NCBI RefSeq assembly: GCF_011174675.1
Contig: NZ_JAANIG010000018.1
Location: 21,217-85,216 of the forward strand
Reading direction: 5' to 3'
Source: Perlabentimonas gracilis
GTDB lineage: Bacteria; Bacteroidota; Bacteroidia; Bacteroidales; Tenuifilaceae
Length of the DNA stretch: 64,000 nucleotides
Shown here: in pieces, positions 26,856 through 36,739 of the stretch
How positions within the stretch are numbered: position 1 is the stretch's first letter
How the letters are laid out: each line of letters starts with the position of its first letter
Translations under genes and position numbers: made by a program
The notes under the pieces: generated by a model
The model's input: the letters and a program-made list of their open reading frames with translations, nothing else
Database searches by the model: none
Told to the model about the DNA's origin: nothing

Positions 26856-27908
26856 ATGCAAAATATACTAATTACAGGCGGTGCGGGCTTTATAGGCTCG
26901 CACGTGGTACGCCGTTTTGTGAATAGCTACCCAAACTACAACATCATCAATATGGATTGCCTTACATATGCTGGTAATCTTGAGAACTTGAAAGATGTTG
27001 AGGGCAAACCCAACTACCGCTTTGTTAAGGTGGATATTAGGGATGAAGAGGGCGTAGCTAAGGTTTTTGCCGATTATAGTATCGATGGCGTTATCCACCT
27101 TGCGGCCGAGTCGCACGTAGATAGATCCATCACAAATCCTATGGATTTTATTAAAACCAATATTGAGGGCACCGTGGTGCTCCTAAACGCAGCCCGCAAG
27201 CAGTGGGGTAGTAATTTCGAGGGCAAACTTTTCTACCACATATCCACCGATGAGGTTTACGGCAGCTTAGGTGATGAAGGATTATTTACAGAAACCACTC
27301 CCTACGATCCCCGTAGCCCCTACTCTGCATCGAAGGCCAGCTCCGACTTCTTGGTTCGGGCATACAACCACACCTACAAGCTACCCATCGTAATATCGAA
27401 CTGCTCCAACAACTATGGCCCAAATCAGTTCCCCGAGAAACTAATACCTCTGGTAATTAGCAATATTCAGCAGTTGAAACCCCTGCCCATATACGGCAAG
27501 GGGCTTAATGTGCGCGACTGGCTTTACGTGGAGGATCATGCCCAAGCCATTGATACCATTTTCCATAATGGGGTAATAGGCGAAACCTACAATATTGGCG
27601 GCGAAAATGAGTGGAAAAACATCGATTTGGTTAAGCTGCTTTGCAAGATAATGGATAGCAAGTTGGGACGTGAAGCTGGCACATCGGAAAAACTTATCAC
27701 TTTTGTAACCGATAGGGCTGGCCATGACCTAAGGTACGCCATCGACTCATCGAAAATTGCCAGAGAGTTGGGGTGGAAGCCCACAGTAACCTTTGAGCAG
27801 GGGCTCGAGAAAACGGTAGATTGGTATTTAGATAACAAATCATGGGTTAACGATATTCTCTCCGGCGAGTATGCCAACTACTACCAACAGCAGTACGGTG
27901 GGCGATAG
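26856..27908 (+). CDS. rfbB: dTDP-glucose 4,6-dehydratase
   Basis: This SDR enzyme of about 350 residues converts dTDP-glucose to dTDP-4-keto-6-deoxyglucose, a precursor of rhamnose and other deoxysugars. The start at the ATG 26856 gives MQNILITGGAGFIGSHVV. The frame from 26808 adds 16 unlikely residues. Key motifs are GGAGFIGS, HLAAESHVDRSI, STDEVYGSLG with the catalytic Asp-Glu, and YSASKASSD with the catalytic Tyr-x3-Lys. RfbA, RfbC and RfbD partners are not adjacent. It probably supplies the surface-polysaccharide cluster at 49-59 kb. Confidence 0.95.
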   Translation: MQNILITGGAGFIGSHVVRRFVNSYPNYNIINMDCLTYAGNLENLKDVEGKPNYRFVKVDIRDEEGVAKVFADYSIDGVIHLAAESHVDRSITNPMDFIKTNIEGTVVLLNAARKQWGSNFEGKLFYHISTDEVYGSLGDEGLFTETTPYDPRSPYSASKASSDFLVRAYNHTYKLPIVISNCSNNYGPNQFPEKLIPLVISNIQQLKPLPIYGKGLNVRDWLYVEDHAQAIDTIFHNGVIGETYNIGGENEWKNIDLVKLLCKIMDSKLGREAGTSEKLITFVTDRAGHDLRYAIDSSKIARELGWKPTVTFEQGLEKTVDWYLDNKSWVNDILSGEYANYYQQQYGGR

Positions 27909-28063
27909 CGGGTGGAATATAGCAAGTGAAAGAAAGCAAGCAAATTTTTATTCCCAACGATTTCATTCAGGTTGAGCAGAGTGATTCAAACCTCCCAACT
28001 TAAACCCATCAAATCTAATATTAACAAGCCGTCGCCCTACAATGTAACCTGGGCTTATAGTCT

Positions 28064-28468
28064 TTAATGTTTGTAAATCAAATTAATTTCGGATAGTTCT
28101 TGTCCTATCTGACGAATTCCATGCAGAATTTTCTCTGTTTGTGTTGCAGATGGCTTTTTATGCCCTTGTACATATTGTGACAAAAGCGTTGGATTCATTC
28201 CTATTTTATCTGCTAAAAATTTTGAGTTTAGCACTTTGTAGTATTGGAAAAACTGTTTAAAATCAATTTCAAATTTCAAGTTTTCTTGAGTGATTACAAT
28301 ATTCTCTTCTTCAAAATTTAAATTTGTGGCTTCTAACGCATTATTCATTAGCTCAGTAATACTCCTGCCTGTAGTATAAATAGGATATTCTTCAGCGAAT
28401 GCAGAAAAACCAGTATCTGTTTTCTCCACAATAATTTTTATTTTTTTTCTTGAGGTTTTCATAGCCAT
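28064..28468 (-). CDS. hicB: HicB-type antitoxin with C-terminal helix-turn-helix
   Basis: This 134-residue protein has an N-terminal HicB fold: KIIVEKTDTGFSAFAEEYPI and TTGRSITELMNNALEA. A C-terminal Cro/C1-type helix-turn-helix follows: ADKIGMNPTLLSQYVQGHKK. The first part binds and blocks HicA and the second binds the operator. It starts 8 bases after hicA. The order toxin then antitoxin is normal for hicAB. It is low in GC compared with the flanking genes, as expected of a mobile module. Confidence 0.88.
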   Translation of the reverse strand: MAMKTSRKKIKIIVEKTDTGFSAFAEEYPIYTTGRSITELMNNALEATNLNFEEENIVITQENLKFEIDFKQFFQYYKVLNSKFLADKIGMNPTLLSQYVQGHKKPSATQTEKILHGIRQIGQELSEINLIYKH

Positions 28469-28476
28469 CTTTTTTA

Positions 28477-28671
28477 TTAATCCAACAAATCTATTCCTGC
28501 GTCCTTTAAAATTCTCTTTTCTAACCCTTTACCCATTTCTTGGCTGCCGTGGTTCGGAAAAATTATTACACCCTTCTTTACGTCATGTCTTAGCTTTACG
28601 TGAGAACCTTTTTGCGATATTGGATACCAACCATCTTTAGTTAATATTCGGTATAGCTCAGAGCATTTCAT
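28477..28671 (-). CDS. hicA: HicA-type mRNA interferase toxin
   Basis: This 64-residue protein has the YcfA/HicA double-stranded-RNA-binding fold: GWYPISQKGSHVKLRH, then GVIIFPNHGSQEMGKGLEKR and ILKDAGI. The His in GSH is the catalytic residue of HicA toxins. The toxin cleaves mRNA when HicB is lost. The length and start are normal. It follows a palindromic operator on the minus strand and precedes hicB. Confidence 0.9.
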   Translation of the reverse strand: MKCSELYRILTKDGWYPISQKGSHVKLRHDVKKGVIIFPNHGSQEMGKGLEKRILKDAGIDLLD

Positions 28672-28697
28672 CAGATTACTTTAATCATTAATCATAA

Positions 28698-28730
28698 CGC
28701 AAAGGTAAATATTTATTTACCTTTGCGCAA
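28698..28730 (-). promoter_or_regulatory. hicAB promoter with embedded palindromic operator
   Basis: CGCAAAGGTAAATA at 28698-28711 is repeated in perfect inverted form to 28727, giving a 14-bp palindrome with a 2-base centre. On the minus strand, TTG (28730-28728) and TACCTTTG (28707-28700) are 20 bases apart. The promoter and palindrome therefore overlap, as expected for autorepression by HicB. A start codon follows at 28671. Confidence 0.8.
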
Positions 28731-28783
28731 GGGTTTTCGCACTATCTAATGACAATTTTCGTTTAGCCTGTTGTCTATGTAAC

Positions 28784-31700
28784 TTAAAACAGCGCCCTTG
28801 CCTGCATCGAGCCGCTGTGAACCACGGTTCCATCGCTGAGGTAGCGACCATTGTAACCCAACTCCAGTTCAAAAAGCTGCGAGAGTCGGCGCCTTACCGA
28901 TATCTCCCAAACAATGTTTTTGCCGTTTTGCAACCCCTTCATCATCTCGTAGGCCACGGCGGTTTGCTGGATCCCCTCGAATGTGTGCGCCACGTAGGTT
29001 CCCTTGCCCATAATGCTGCCCTTGCCTGCAAAGGCAAAATCGGTTTGTAAAGATATCGACTGTGAACTTAACTCCTCGCTGCCAATAGTATTCTCGGACC
29101 GATTCCATTTGTAAACCAACTCGGCAGTATGCAGCTTGCTGCTGATAAACCTTACGCTTTGCTGTGCGCTCTGTCCTGCTATGGCGTAGTTCCGCGTTAC
29201 AAAGTACTGCGATTGTGCCTCGGTTGCGTAATCCTCAGCTTCGGTACGGGTTGAAATGTGGTTTCCAATTCCCAGCCACATTACCACCCTATGCGAATGC
29301 ATCTGCTTAAGCTCAAAACCGTTGGCTAGGATTGACTTATTTACCCCTTGCAGATATATATACTCCACCCCAAAGACTCGGCTGGCTCGGTTATACGCCA
29401 GCGAGTTCCGGATATTGCTACGCATACTCACAATTAGCGAATCGGTTGCGTGCTGAACTACTGGGTTGGCCGATTGCCAAAAATCATCGACCTGATTCTT
29501 TTGCTGCGCCCTATAGGATGTTTGGTTACTAAGCTTGGCTACTTGATTTAAGAAACCCTTTTTATCTTTTAGAATAGCGGCAGGACTGATGTTACTTCTT
29601 AAACTTAACGCATTGTTACGCACGCTTATCATTTTGGCTCCGGGGATATTAATGCGGATAAAGCGAGCCTCGTCGGGGTAGTTGGCAATCTCAAACTCGG
29701 CCAGCTCCATAATGCCGTTGCCATTGTAATCGACCCAAGTATAAACCCCTTGACCTGCTGGAACCTCAACAAAGTAGTACTCCATATCGGGCTCTAGACC
29801 CGAACCCAGCTCGTAGCTACCTGCAAAAGTCCACAAACCCTTGGCAAAGCGGTTGGAGTATTCCAAACGAGCAAGGGCAGTGCGCTCCTCCTTTTCCACC
29901 TCCGTAAACTGTTTAGAATTTGGAGAAAAAACCCTGTACCCAAGCGACGATGATACCTGACCTACTCTACTGTGGTTAGCATTTGCGCTTAGCGCAACCT
30001 CCTGCGATGAACCAAAAATAGCGTATGCGTTCTCGAATGGCTTGTAATCGTTTCGGTAGATATACCAAGCCATAGCTTGGGCGGAAAGGGTATCGGGTGT
30101 TGACACCGATGCTTTTAGCTGATACCACCCAAAGCTTTGCGCCAACATACTATCGACACTCTGCGAGGTTAACGTATTACTCTCCAGCTCACCCTCCACC
30201 CCAAAAACTAGGAAGCCTTTGGTATTCCTTAGGCCTACCTTGGCCTTATAAAAATCGGACGCGATAGCTGTATCGGCAGCATTTACCAATGAGGCCTCCC
30301 ATTTTGCAGTCAATAGCTTTCCTCTGCTCCACCCCGAAAGACCCATTCTATTACCAGCGTACCAATCGCCCAGCGAAAGCCATTGGCCCGTTAGCCTGCT
30401 GAAGAGCTTTTGCGGCTTGCTCACATCGGCCCAAGCACCCAGCATACGTTCGCCACCTCCATCCAAAGGAACTGATATGCTCCAGTTACGCTCAAACTCA
30501 ACGGGTCGAAACCTGTCAATGTTCCTAAATCCTTGCGATGTGGTGTTAAAATCGGTACCAACTCCAAGCTGTAAGTCGTTGGCAATGGGTTTAAATCGAT
30601 GCGCAAGAGCCAGCTGTAGGCCATGCCCAATATTATCATCGGAGTTGAGGCTCGAAAAGGTATTAAGGTCGGTGTTGCTTAGCGCATAGCTGGCGCTAAT
30701 GAGCGAACTATCGCTCCAAGTGCGGGTTAGCCCAGCCTGAACCATCTGCTTTTTCTGTGGCGTTACCAACCTTCGGATGGGCTCGTAGCTGCCCTGTGGC
30801 ACGCCGTTCTGGGGTGCCACCCAGCGATATATCCGCCCATTGGCCGTTCCAAAATCGGGGGCGTAGTTACCCTTGCCCTGCCCAACGTACGAAAAGTAAA
30901 CTCGATAATTAGCAAATGTTGGATTTGTAGAATATCTGAAAACAGAATATGTGGTTCCATTCACCGTTGTGTCGAGCTGTTGGTACAGCAACTTTTCGGG
31001 GTCAAAATCAACCCTATCGGCTTGCGAAAGGAACGCTTGGCTTAAGTCGTCGCCAATTGAGGCTAGATACCGCTTTTGGTCGTTGGTTAGCTCCTGATCG
31101 AATGGCTGGTTTCGGCTGTCGTGCTCCGAGAAAACCGAAAAATCCCATTGCCACTTATCGCCCTTGCTATGCACGCTACTAAAGGTTGTAAAACGCGAGT
31201 AGCTCCGCTCGGAATATTCAAACTCAACCACAATACGGCTATTTCGGTTTATGGGCATGCGGTGGGTAAAGGTTACCTCAGCCGCATTGTAATCGATGGT
31301 GTAGTGCTGGTCGTCGCCACGGTTTAGCAATGTGCCATCAACGTACACCCGCTCGGAGCCAGAGAGAACGATAATGTATGGCTCTCCGCTTGCACCCTGT
31401 AAACGGTATGGCCCTTGGTTGCCCTCGCTGCCCTGCAGCTGGTTGCGGGCAAACTTCCCCTTGGGAACCGATAGCGCAGCCGTAACCGAAAGGGTATCCT
31501 TTGGGCTGCTAAACTGTCCGTTGTAGGCCAGACCCTGCACGTTGCGGGTAAACGACAGGAGTTGCCCCTGCCCACCAGCCCGCAGGTCGATATCGCCAGC
31601 CTGAATGGAAAAATCTTTACCATAAACCCTTAAGTAAATCCTATCGAACTCCTCCAAACGCCGAGTGGTACCCTCGGGCTGCAGCGGTATGGATTGATCC

Positions 31701-32242
31701 GATATGGCTCCCTCAATATTTAAATCCTTACCCAAATCGCCCTGAAAGGTAAGGTTCATACTGGAGTTTACCGATAGGTTTTGCCCATTGCCAAAGCGAA
31801 TGCCCCGCATGATGGAGCCATTGGTTTGTATCTGGTCGCCAAAAATGGGCTCTTGCACACCGCCAACCACGTAGCGTGGCGAAGCGCGCCCCATAAGGCT
31901 ATCGGGCGAGAGGTGCTGCTGGTAGTTGCGCTTTTGGTAGGTTTGCTCAAAAAGAATTGGAAAAACCCTGTACTCAACATCAATATCATTATGCATTTTG
32001 CGCAGCTGGTCAGTAGGGTAAAACTGGGAACTTCCAAAGCTATAGGTGTACAAATTCTTATCGATGATATTGCCCTGCAAATCGGTTACCACAAAGCTGC
32101 TGGGGATTATGCTAAGCGAATCAAGGGTAATTGTATCAGCAGCAAGAGCAATTGTTTTGCGGCGAAGATTGCTTAAATCTTGCCCCTGCGCACCCTGAAA
32201 GAAGAGAGAGATAGCTATAAATATGAAGAGTCGCTTTGCCAC
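28784..32242 (-). CDS. Large uncharacterised outer-membrane protein
   Basis: This 1152-residue protein has a signal peptide (MAKRLFIFIAISLFFQGAQG, cleaved before Q). Short-turn beta-strand segments occur throughout, and the ending MQARALF is compatible with an outer-membrane barrel. Central segments include YVDGTLLNRGDDQHYTIDYN and EFEYSERSYSRF, resembling a periplasmic plug or a set of beta-sandwich folds before a long barrel. No TonB box or plug signature was recognised. The family is widespread in Bacteroidota to my knowledge but I cannot name a function. It is transcribed alone, opposite to dnaG. Confidence 0.65.
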   Translation of the reverse strand: MAKRLFIFIAISLFFQGAQGQDLSNLRRKTIALAADTITLDSLSIIPSSFVVTDLQGNIIDKNLYTYSFGSSQFYPTDQLRKMHNDIDVEYRVFPILFEQTYQKRNYQQHLSPDSLMGRASPRYVVGGVQEPIFGDQIQTNGSIMRGIRFGNGQNLSVNSSMNLTFQGDLGKDLNIEGAISDQSIPLQPEGTTRRLEEFDRIYLRVYGKDFSIQAGDIDLRAGGQGQLLSFTRNVQGLAYNGQFSSPKDTLSVTAALSVPKGKFARNQLQGSEGNQGPYRLQGASGEPYIIVLSGSERVYVDGTLLNRGDDQHYTIDYNAAEVTFTHRMPINRNSRIVVEFEYSERSYSRFTTFSSVHSKGDKWQWDFSVFSEHDSRNQPFDQELTNDQKRYLASIGDDLSQAFLSQADRVDFDPEKLLYQQLDTTVNGTTYSVFRYSTNPTFANYRVYFSYVGQGKGNYAPDFGTANGRIYRWVAPQNGVPQGSYEPIRRLVTPQKKQMVQAGLTRTWSDSSLISASYALSNTDLNTFSSLNSDDNIGHGLQLALAHRFKPIANDLQLGVGTDFNTTSQGFRNIDRFRPVEFERNWSISVPLDGGGERMLGAWADVSKPQKLFSRLTGQWLSLGDWYAGNRMGLSGWSRGKLLTAKWEASLVNAADTAIASDFYKAKVGLRNTKGFLVFGVEGELESNTLTSQSVDSMLAQSFGWYQLKASVSTPDTLSAQAMAWYIYRNDYKPFENAYAIFGSSQEVALSANANHSRVGQVSSSLGYRVFSPNSKQFTEVEKEERTALARLEYSNRFAKGLWTFAGSYELGSGLEPDMEYYFVEVPAGQGVYTWVDYNGNGIMELAEFEIANYPDEARFIRINIPGAKMISVRNNALSLRSNISPAAILKDKKGFLNQVAKLSNQTSYRAQQKNQVDDFWQSANPVVQHATDSLIVSMRSNIRNSLAYNRASRVFGVEYIYLQGVNKSILANGFELKQMHSHRVVMWLGIGNHISTRTEAEDYATEAQSQYFVTRNYAIAGQSAQQSVRFISSKLHTAELVYKWNRSENTIGSEELSSQSISLQTDFAFAGKGSIMGKGTYVAHTFEGIQQTAVAYEMMKGLQNGKNIVWEISVRRRLSQLFELELGYNGRYLSDGTVVHSGSMQARALF

Positions 32243-32302
32243 GTACCAAAGGATTTATATGCTAAGTAACGAATAAATGGGGGAATTAGCGTAGACAACC
32301 AA

Positions 32303-33511
32303 CTAATCCATCAGCAAAAAATCCTCAATATTTTTCCACATAATTCCCTTTCGGTTTGTATCAAAACCCTTATCGAGCGAAAGTACAAGCTTAGGAAAGT
32401 GGTCGTTTATCTGCTCAAGTGAGCGGTACTCCCTGTCAATGGTTTTATCGCTCTTAAGCCATGAGCAGACCTGAAGGTATAACCTCTCATCGCCACGTTG
32501 AGCAACAAAATCAACCTCGAACTCTCCTGCTTTCCCTATATTAACCATATACCCCCTATGCAGCAGCTCGAGTAAAACAATGTTTTCAAGTTGACCCGAT
32601 ATATCCTGAGGGGAGTAGCCCAGAAGGGCAAACCTAAATCCATGGTCTGTCATATAGTACTTTTCAAATGTTTCGAGCAGACGCTTTCCCTTTATATCGA
32701 ACCGTTTAACCTTGCGTATTACCTCGCCATTAATGAAATGTTGGATATAGCTTTGCACAGTCTCCACCGATGCCTTTCGTTGCTGCGACTTCAGAAATTG
32801 GCTAATGGAATTTGCGGTAGTTATGTTGCCAGCATTGTCTACTATATACTCGGCTATCTTCTCGAGCAATGCTGCATCGCGGATACTATTTCTAACAATT
32901 ACATCCTTTAGCAGCACCGTACTATACAGCGATTGAAGATACTGACGCACTATGCTATCTTCCCACTCGATGTGGTGCAAACCGGGGAAGCCGCCATATC
33001 GCTGGTACAGGGTAAAAGAGTTCTTGAGCTCTTGCTGCCTACCGCGGTGTAGCAGCAGCGCTCTGAACTCCTTGTAACTCATCGGAAGGATTCTAAACTC
33101 CACGTATCGTCCCGAAAGCAAGGTGGCCAACTCCGATGACATTAACGATGCATTGGAACCCGTAATGTATATATCTATTTTATTACTTGCCAGTAGCGAG
33201 TTTATGGCACGCTCCCACTGGTCAATCTCTTGTACTTCATCAACAAATAGGTAGCATTTCTTTGATTTAAAGTCTAAGTTATTTTGAACAAACTCGTGTA
33301 AGTTGATGTAGTTTTTTATCGCGTCAAACTCAAATAGCTCCTTATTGATGTACAAAATTTGATTATCAGCAACTTCGGAGCTCTTAATTTTTTCGATAAT
33401 CTGTGCAAGTAGAGTGCTTTTACCACTCCGCCTAATGCCAGTAATTACCTTAATCATGGGTGCTCCAATAAAAGGAGTAATTTGCTTCAGGTAGTTTTCT
33501 CGCCTAATCAT
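32303..33511 (-). CDS. AAA ATPase with DUF4143 domain
   Basis: This 402-residue protein begins with the P-loop VITGIRRSGKSTLLAQII near residues 22-39, then a Walker B (LFVDEVQEID) near 100. The C-terminal region, LENIVLLELLHRGYMVNIGK and FEVDFVAQ, matches DUF4143, which has a restriction-endonuclease-like fold. These proteins are common accessory genes of unknown biochemical role. A winged-helix-like segment (SQFLKSQQRKAS) lies between. It is divergent from dnaG and has no co-transcribed partner. Confidence 0.87.
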   Translation of the reverse strand: MIRRENYLKQITPFIGAPMIKVITGIRRSGKSTLLAQIIEKIKSSEVADNQILYINKELFEFDAIKNYINLHEFVQNNLDFKSKKCYLFVDEVQEIDQWERAINSLLASNKIDIYITGSNASLMSSELATLLSGRYVEFRILPMSYKEFRALLLHRGRQQELKNSFTLYQRYGGFPGLHHIEWEDSIVRQYLQSLYSTVLLKDVIVRNSIRDAALLEKIAEYIVDNAGNITTANSISQFLKSQQRKASVETVQSYIQHFINGEVIRKVKRFDIKGKRLLETFEKYYMTDHGFRFALLGYSPQDISGQLENIVLLELLHRGYMVNIGKAGEFEVDFVAQRGDERLYLQVCSWLKSDKTIDREYRSLEQINDHFPKLVLSLDKGFDTNRKGIMWKNIEDFLLMD

Positions 33512-33713
33512 TTTTTATTTCAAAAGTACGACACATTTCGATTATAACCCAATCTGCATATGTAAAATTTCTACTGTTTCTACTACACTCGAATTAAAGG
33601 CTGCCAACAAGTTCCTGTTTCGATTATATTCGAATTAGAATTAAACGAATTTGTTGCATATCTTTTGTACCTTTACAATTCGAAACAACCAACCATAGCA
33701 AGTGTAATTCCCA

Positions 33714-35684
33714 ATGATTGACCAGCTTACAGTAGATAGGATTATGGCCGCCGCCGATGTGGTGGAGGTGATAAAGGATTTTGTATCGCTTAAGAAGCGG
33801 GGTGTCAATTACCTTGGGCATTGTCCGTTCCACAACGAGAAAACCCCCTCGTTCTCTGTAAGCCCGGCTAAGGGAATATACAAATGCTTTGGCTGTGGTA
33901 AGGGTGGGAATGCTGTGAACTTTATTATGGATCACGAGCAGATGACCTACGTGGAAGCGCTCAAGTTCCTAGCAAAAAAGTACAATATTGAGGTTGAGGA
34001 GAAGGAGCTAACCCCCGAGGAGATTAAGCAACGCACCGAGCGCGATAGCCTGATGGTGGTTACAGCCTGGGCGCAGCGCCACTTTACCGATAACCTGCAA
34101 AAGCATAGCGAGGGCAAAAGCATTGGGCTAAGCTACTTCCGCGAGCGCGGATTTAGAGACGATATAATAGAAAAGTTTCAGCTGGGCTACAGCCTCGAGC
34201 AGCGCGATGCGCTTACACAAGCAGCGCAAAAAAGCGGCTACAAGCAGGAGTATCTCACCAAAACGGGGTTAAGCATTGCCCGAAACGATGGCACGGCCTT
34301 CGACCGTTTTTTTGGCAGGGTAATATTTCCCATTCACTCCATGAGCGGACGGGTAATTGCCTTTGGTGGCCGCATCATGAAGAGCGATGCCAAGGCTGCC
34401 AAATACCTCAATAGCCCCGAAAGCGATATTTACCATAAAAGCCATGTGCTTTACGGAATTTTTTTTGCTAAGAAGGCCATTACCCAAAGCGATAAGTGCT
34501 TTCTGGTGGAGGGTTATACCGATGTTATCTCGTTACACCAGGCGGGCATCGAGAACGTGGTGGCCAGCTCCGGAACGGCACTTACTCCCGATCAGATTAG
34601 GCTTATCAAGAGGTTCACACCCAATATTACTGTGCTGTACGATGGCGACCCGGCAGGGATAAAAGCCTCGCTAAGGGGTATCGACCTAATTCTGGAGGAG
34701 GGGCTAAACGTAAAAGTGGTGCTACTCCCCGAGGGTGAAGATCCCGACAGCTACGCCAAAAGCCATAGCGCAACACAGGTGCTTGATTACATTGAGCAGA
34801 ACGAAGCAGATTTTATCAATTTTAAGGCAAAGCTACTCCTCAACGAAGCCAAGAACGACCCGGTGGAGCGCGCCAACCTTATCCGCGATATCGTTAAGTC
34901 CATTTCGGTAATACCCGAGAATATTACCCGCTCCGTGTACATAAGGGAGTGTGGTAAGATTCTGGATATCGACGAGTCAATTCTATACTCCGAGGTGGGC
35001 AAGATAAGGAGGGGTAAGATGGAGAAAATATTGGGTAAAGCCCAATACTCAAATACGGATACACCCCCCGTGAAAGCGAAAGAAACGCCTGCCCTACCCA
35101 GCTTTGTTGAAAATGTTTTTTGCGAAGAACAGGAGAAGGAAATCCTCTACTACTTGCTAAAATTTGGGCAAAACGTATTTTTCGAAATTCCACCACCCGA
35201 GGATGTCGAGGAAGACTTGCCCCCTCAACAAGTAACTGTGGGTCAACACATCATCTCTGAGATTCTGAACGACGACCTTGAGTTTAAAAATCTTGTTTAC
35301 AAAAAGGTATTTGATGAGTATCAGAAGCTAATGGAGGATGGAAGAGAGATAGACTATCGAACATTTACTAACCACCCCGATGCTGAAATTAGCCAGCTGG
35401 CCGTAAACCTGCTCACCACTCAGCATAAGCTAAGCAAGATATGGAGTAAGCATCAAGCAATGCCAGTTGAGGAGGAGAATGCACTACACGAGTCGGTTCC
35501 CAAGGCCATCATGGTATACAAAAGCAAGGTAATGCAAATGGTTTTAGGTAAGCTTCACGAGGAGTTACGGAGCCTAAACCCCAAGGATCAGATTGAAGAG
35601 GTAAACCAGCTTTTGGTTAGGCTAAAAACCATAAATGAACTTAAAAACCATATTTCTAAAGAGCTGGATCGTATAGTTTTGTAG
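33714..35684 (+). CDS. dnaG: DNA primase
   Basis: This 656-residue protein makes RNA primers at the replication fork. An N-terminal CHC2 zinc finger is seen as CPFHNEKTPSFSV and CFGCGKGG, with Cys37, His40, Cys58 and Cys61. The TOPRIM catalytic core has CFLVEGYTDVISLHQAG near residue 261 and VLYDGDPAGIKAS near 305. The C-terminal part is a helicase-binding domain. The start ATG matches the family N-terminus MIDQLTVDRIMAAADVVEVI. The upstream 200 bases are rich in ATTCGAAT-like words. In many bacteria dnaG is part of the rpsU-dnaG-rpoD operon; here it stands alone. Confidence 0.96.
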   Translation: MIDQLTVDRIMAAADVVEVIKDFVSLKKRGVNYLGHCPFHNEKTPSFSVSPAKGIYKCFGCGKGGNAVNFIMDHEQMTYVEALKFLAKKYNIEVEEKELTPEEIKQRTERDSLMVVTAWAQRHFTDNLQKHSEGKSIGLSYFRERGFRDDIIEKFQLGYSLEQRDALTQAAQKSGYKQEYLTKTGLSIARNDGTAFDRFFGRVIFPIHSMSGRVIAFGGRIMKSDAKAAKYLNSPESDIYHKSHVLYGIFFAKKAITQSDKCFLVEGYTDVISLHQAGIENVVASSGTALTPDQIRLIKRFTPNITVLYDGDPAGIKASLRGIDLILEEGLNVKVVLLPEGEDPDSYAKSHSATQVLDYIEQNEADFINFKAKLLLNEAKNDPVERANLIRDIVKSISVIPENITRSVYIRECGKILDIDESILYSEVGKIRRGKMEKILGKAQYSNTDTPPVKAKETPALPSFVENVFCEEQEKEILYYLLKFGQNVFFEIPPPEDVEEDLPPQQVTVGQHIISEILNDDLEFKNLVYKKVFDEYQKLMEDGREIDYRTFTNHPDAEISQLAVNLLTTQHKLSKIWSKHQAMPVEEENALHESVPKAIMVYKSKVMQMVLGKLHEELRSLNPKDQIEEVNQLLVRLKTINELKNHISKELDRIVL

Positions 35685-35857
35685 GTCTGCAACATTTTGG
35701 AGTAGATGTGAACCACGTTATTAAAGCCTCGTTTAAAAAAATAGAACGTTTGTGTTTAAAAAATATAATAGACTTTACTGGGCATACAACTAAGATTTTT
35801 CATAAATTAGCACGGATTTAATTAACCTGAAATTTGTAACTAAAAAACCATAGAAGC

Positions 35858-36691
35858 ATGAAAACAATGTATAGCAAAGCGCTCTTAACAAAAACTTTGG
35901 CTTCCCTACTTGGGGCCGCCGTAGTGGTTGTAATGGTTAGCTGCGGTGGAGGTGCCAAGCAGGCCGAGACCGATAAGACAGTTGAATCGAAGGAGGAGGC
36001 TTTTAAAAGTGTAACCAATTACCCAATCCCCACTGCTTTCGAAGTGGTTAAACTCCTTAATAAAGCAGGGGCTAGCTATATCCTAAGCCTCAACAATCCA
36101 GTAGAGAACGTTGATAAGTACTTCACAGAGAAAAGCAAGGCGCTTAACCTTGGTGTGTATGGTGCCAACCTAAGCTACGCCAGCACCTACCAGATGAAGC
36201 AGGAAACGATGAGCTACCTCAACGTATCAAAGAAACTAATTGAGGATCTGCAGATAACATCAGCCTTCAATAAGGATTTTGCTGATAGGGTTGAGGGTAA
36301 TTTAGATAACAAGGATGAGCTTATCCAGATTATCACCGACTCATTCTACGACACGTATGAATTCCTAGTTAATGAGGGTAAAGACAATATCTCACTACTT
36401 GTAATGACCGGCAGCTGGTTAGAGGGGCTATACATTACCACCCAAATAGCTATGGTTAGCAAGAACAATGAGGATATCCTAAAAATTATTGCCAACCAAA
36501 AAGATCCAATTAATAAGCTATTTGAGCTTATGGAACCCGTTACCGATGATGCTGCAGTTGCTGAGGTTATGGAAATGCTCAAGCCACTAAAAGCATTATT
36601 TGATGGTGTTGAGGGAGAAACCATCACTCCTGAGCAATTCGAAAAAATTGAGCAAGAAATTAATAAGGTGCGAACTGCCATAGTAAGCTAA
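35858..36691 (+). CDS. Lipoprotein of unknown function
   Basis: This 277-residue protein starts MKTMYSKALLTKTLASLLG and has a lipobox VMVSC, with the acylated Cys at position 29, so it is a membrane lipoprotein. The mature part is predicted mainly helical, with blocks such as YPIPTAFEVVKLLNKAGASY and LLVMTGSWLEGLYITTQ. The pattern recurs in Bacteroidota genomes to my knowledge, but no function is known. It has its own terminator at 36710-36732. Confidence 0.75.
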   Translation: MKTMYSKALLTKTLASLLGAAVVVVMVSCGGGAKQAETDKTVESKEEAFKSVTNYPIPTAFEVVKLLNKAGASYILSLNNPVENVDKYFTEKSKALNLGVYGANLSYASTYQMKQETMSYLNVSKKLIEDLQITSAFNKDFADRVEGNLDNKDELIQIITDSFYDTYEFLVNEGKDNISLLVMTGSWLEGLYITTQIAMVSKNNEDILKIIANQKDPINKLFELMEPVTDDAAVAEVMEMLKPLKALFDGVEGETITPEQFEKIEQEINKVRTAIVS

Positions 36692-36709
36692 GTGCACCAA
36701 CAAATAGAG

Positions 36710-36732
36710 AAAGCCTGCTTTTTGCAGGCTTT
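36710..36732 (+). terminator. Intrinsic terminator of the lipoprotein gene
   Basis: AAAGCCTGC and GCAGGCTTT form a 9-bp stem with a 5-base loop, followed by a T-run. It ends the upstream transcript 20 bases after the stop codon. Confidence 0.85.
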
Positions 36733-36739
36733 TTTTTGT

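Noticed and set aside
33526..33713. Replication-origin-like sequence upstream of dnaG
   Set aside because: ATTCGAAT-like words recur, but no DnaA boxes of the TTATCCACA type were seen, and no dnaA or dnaN is nearby.
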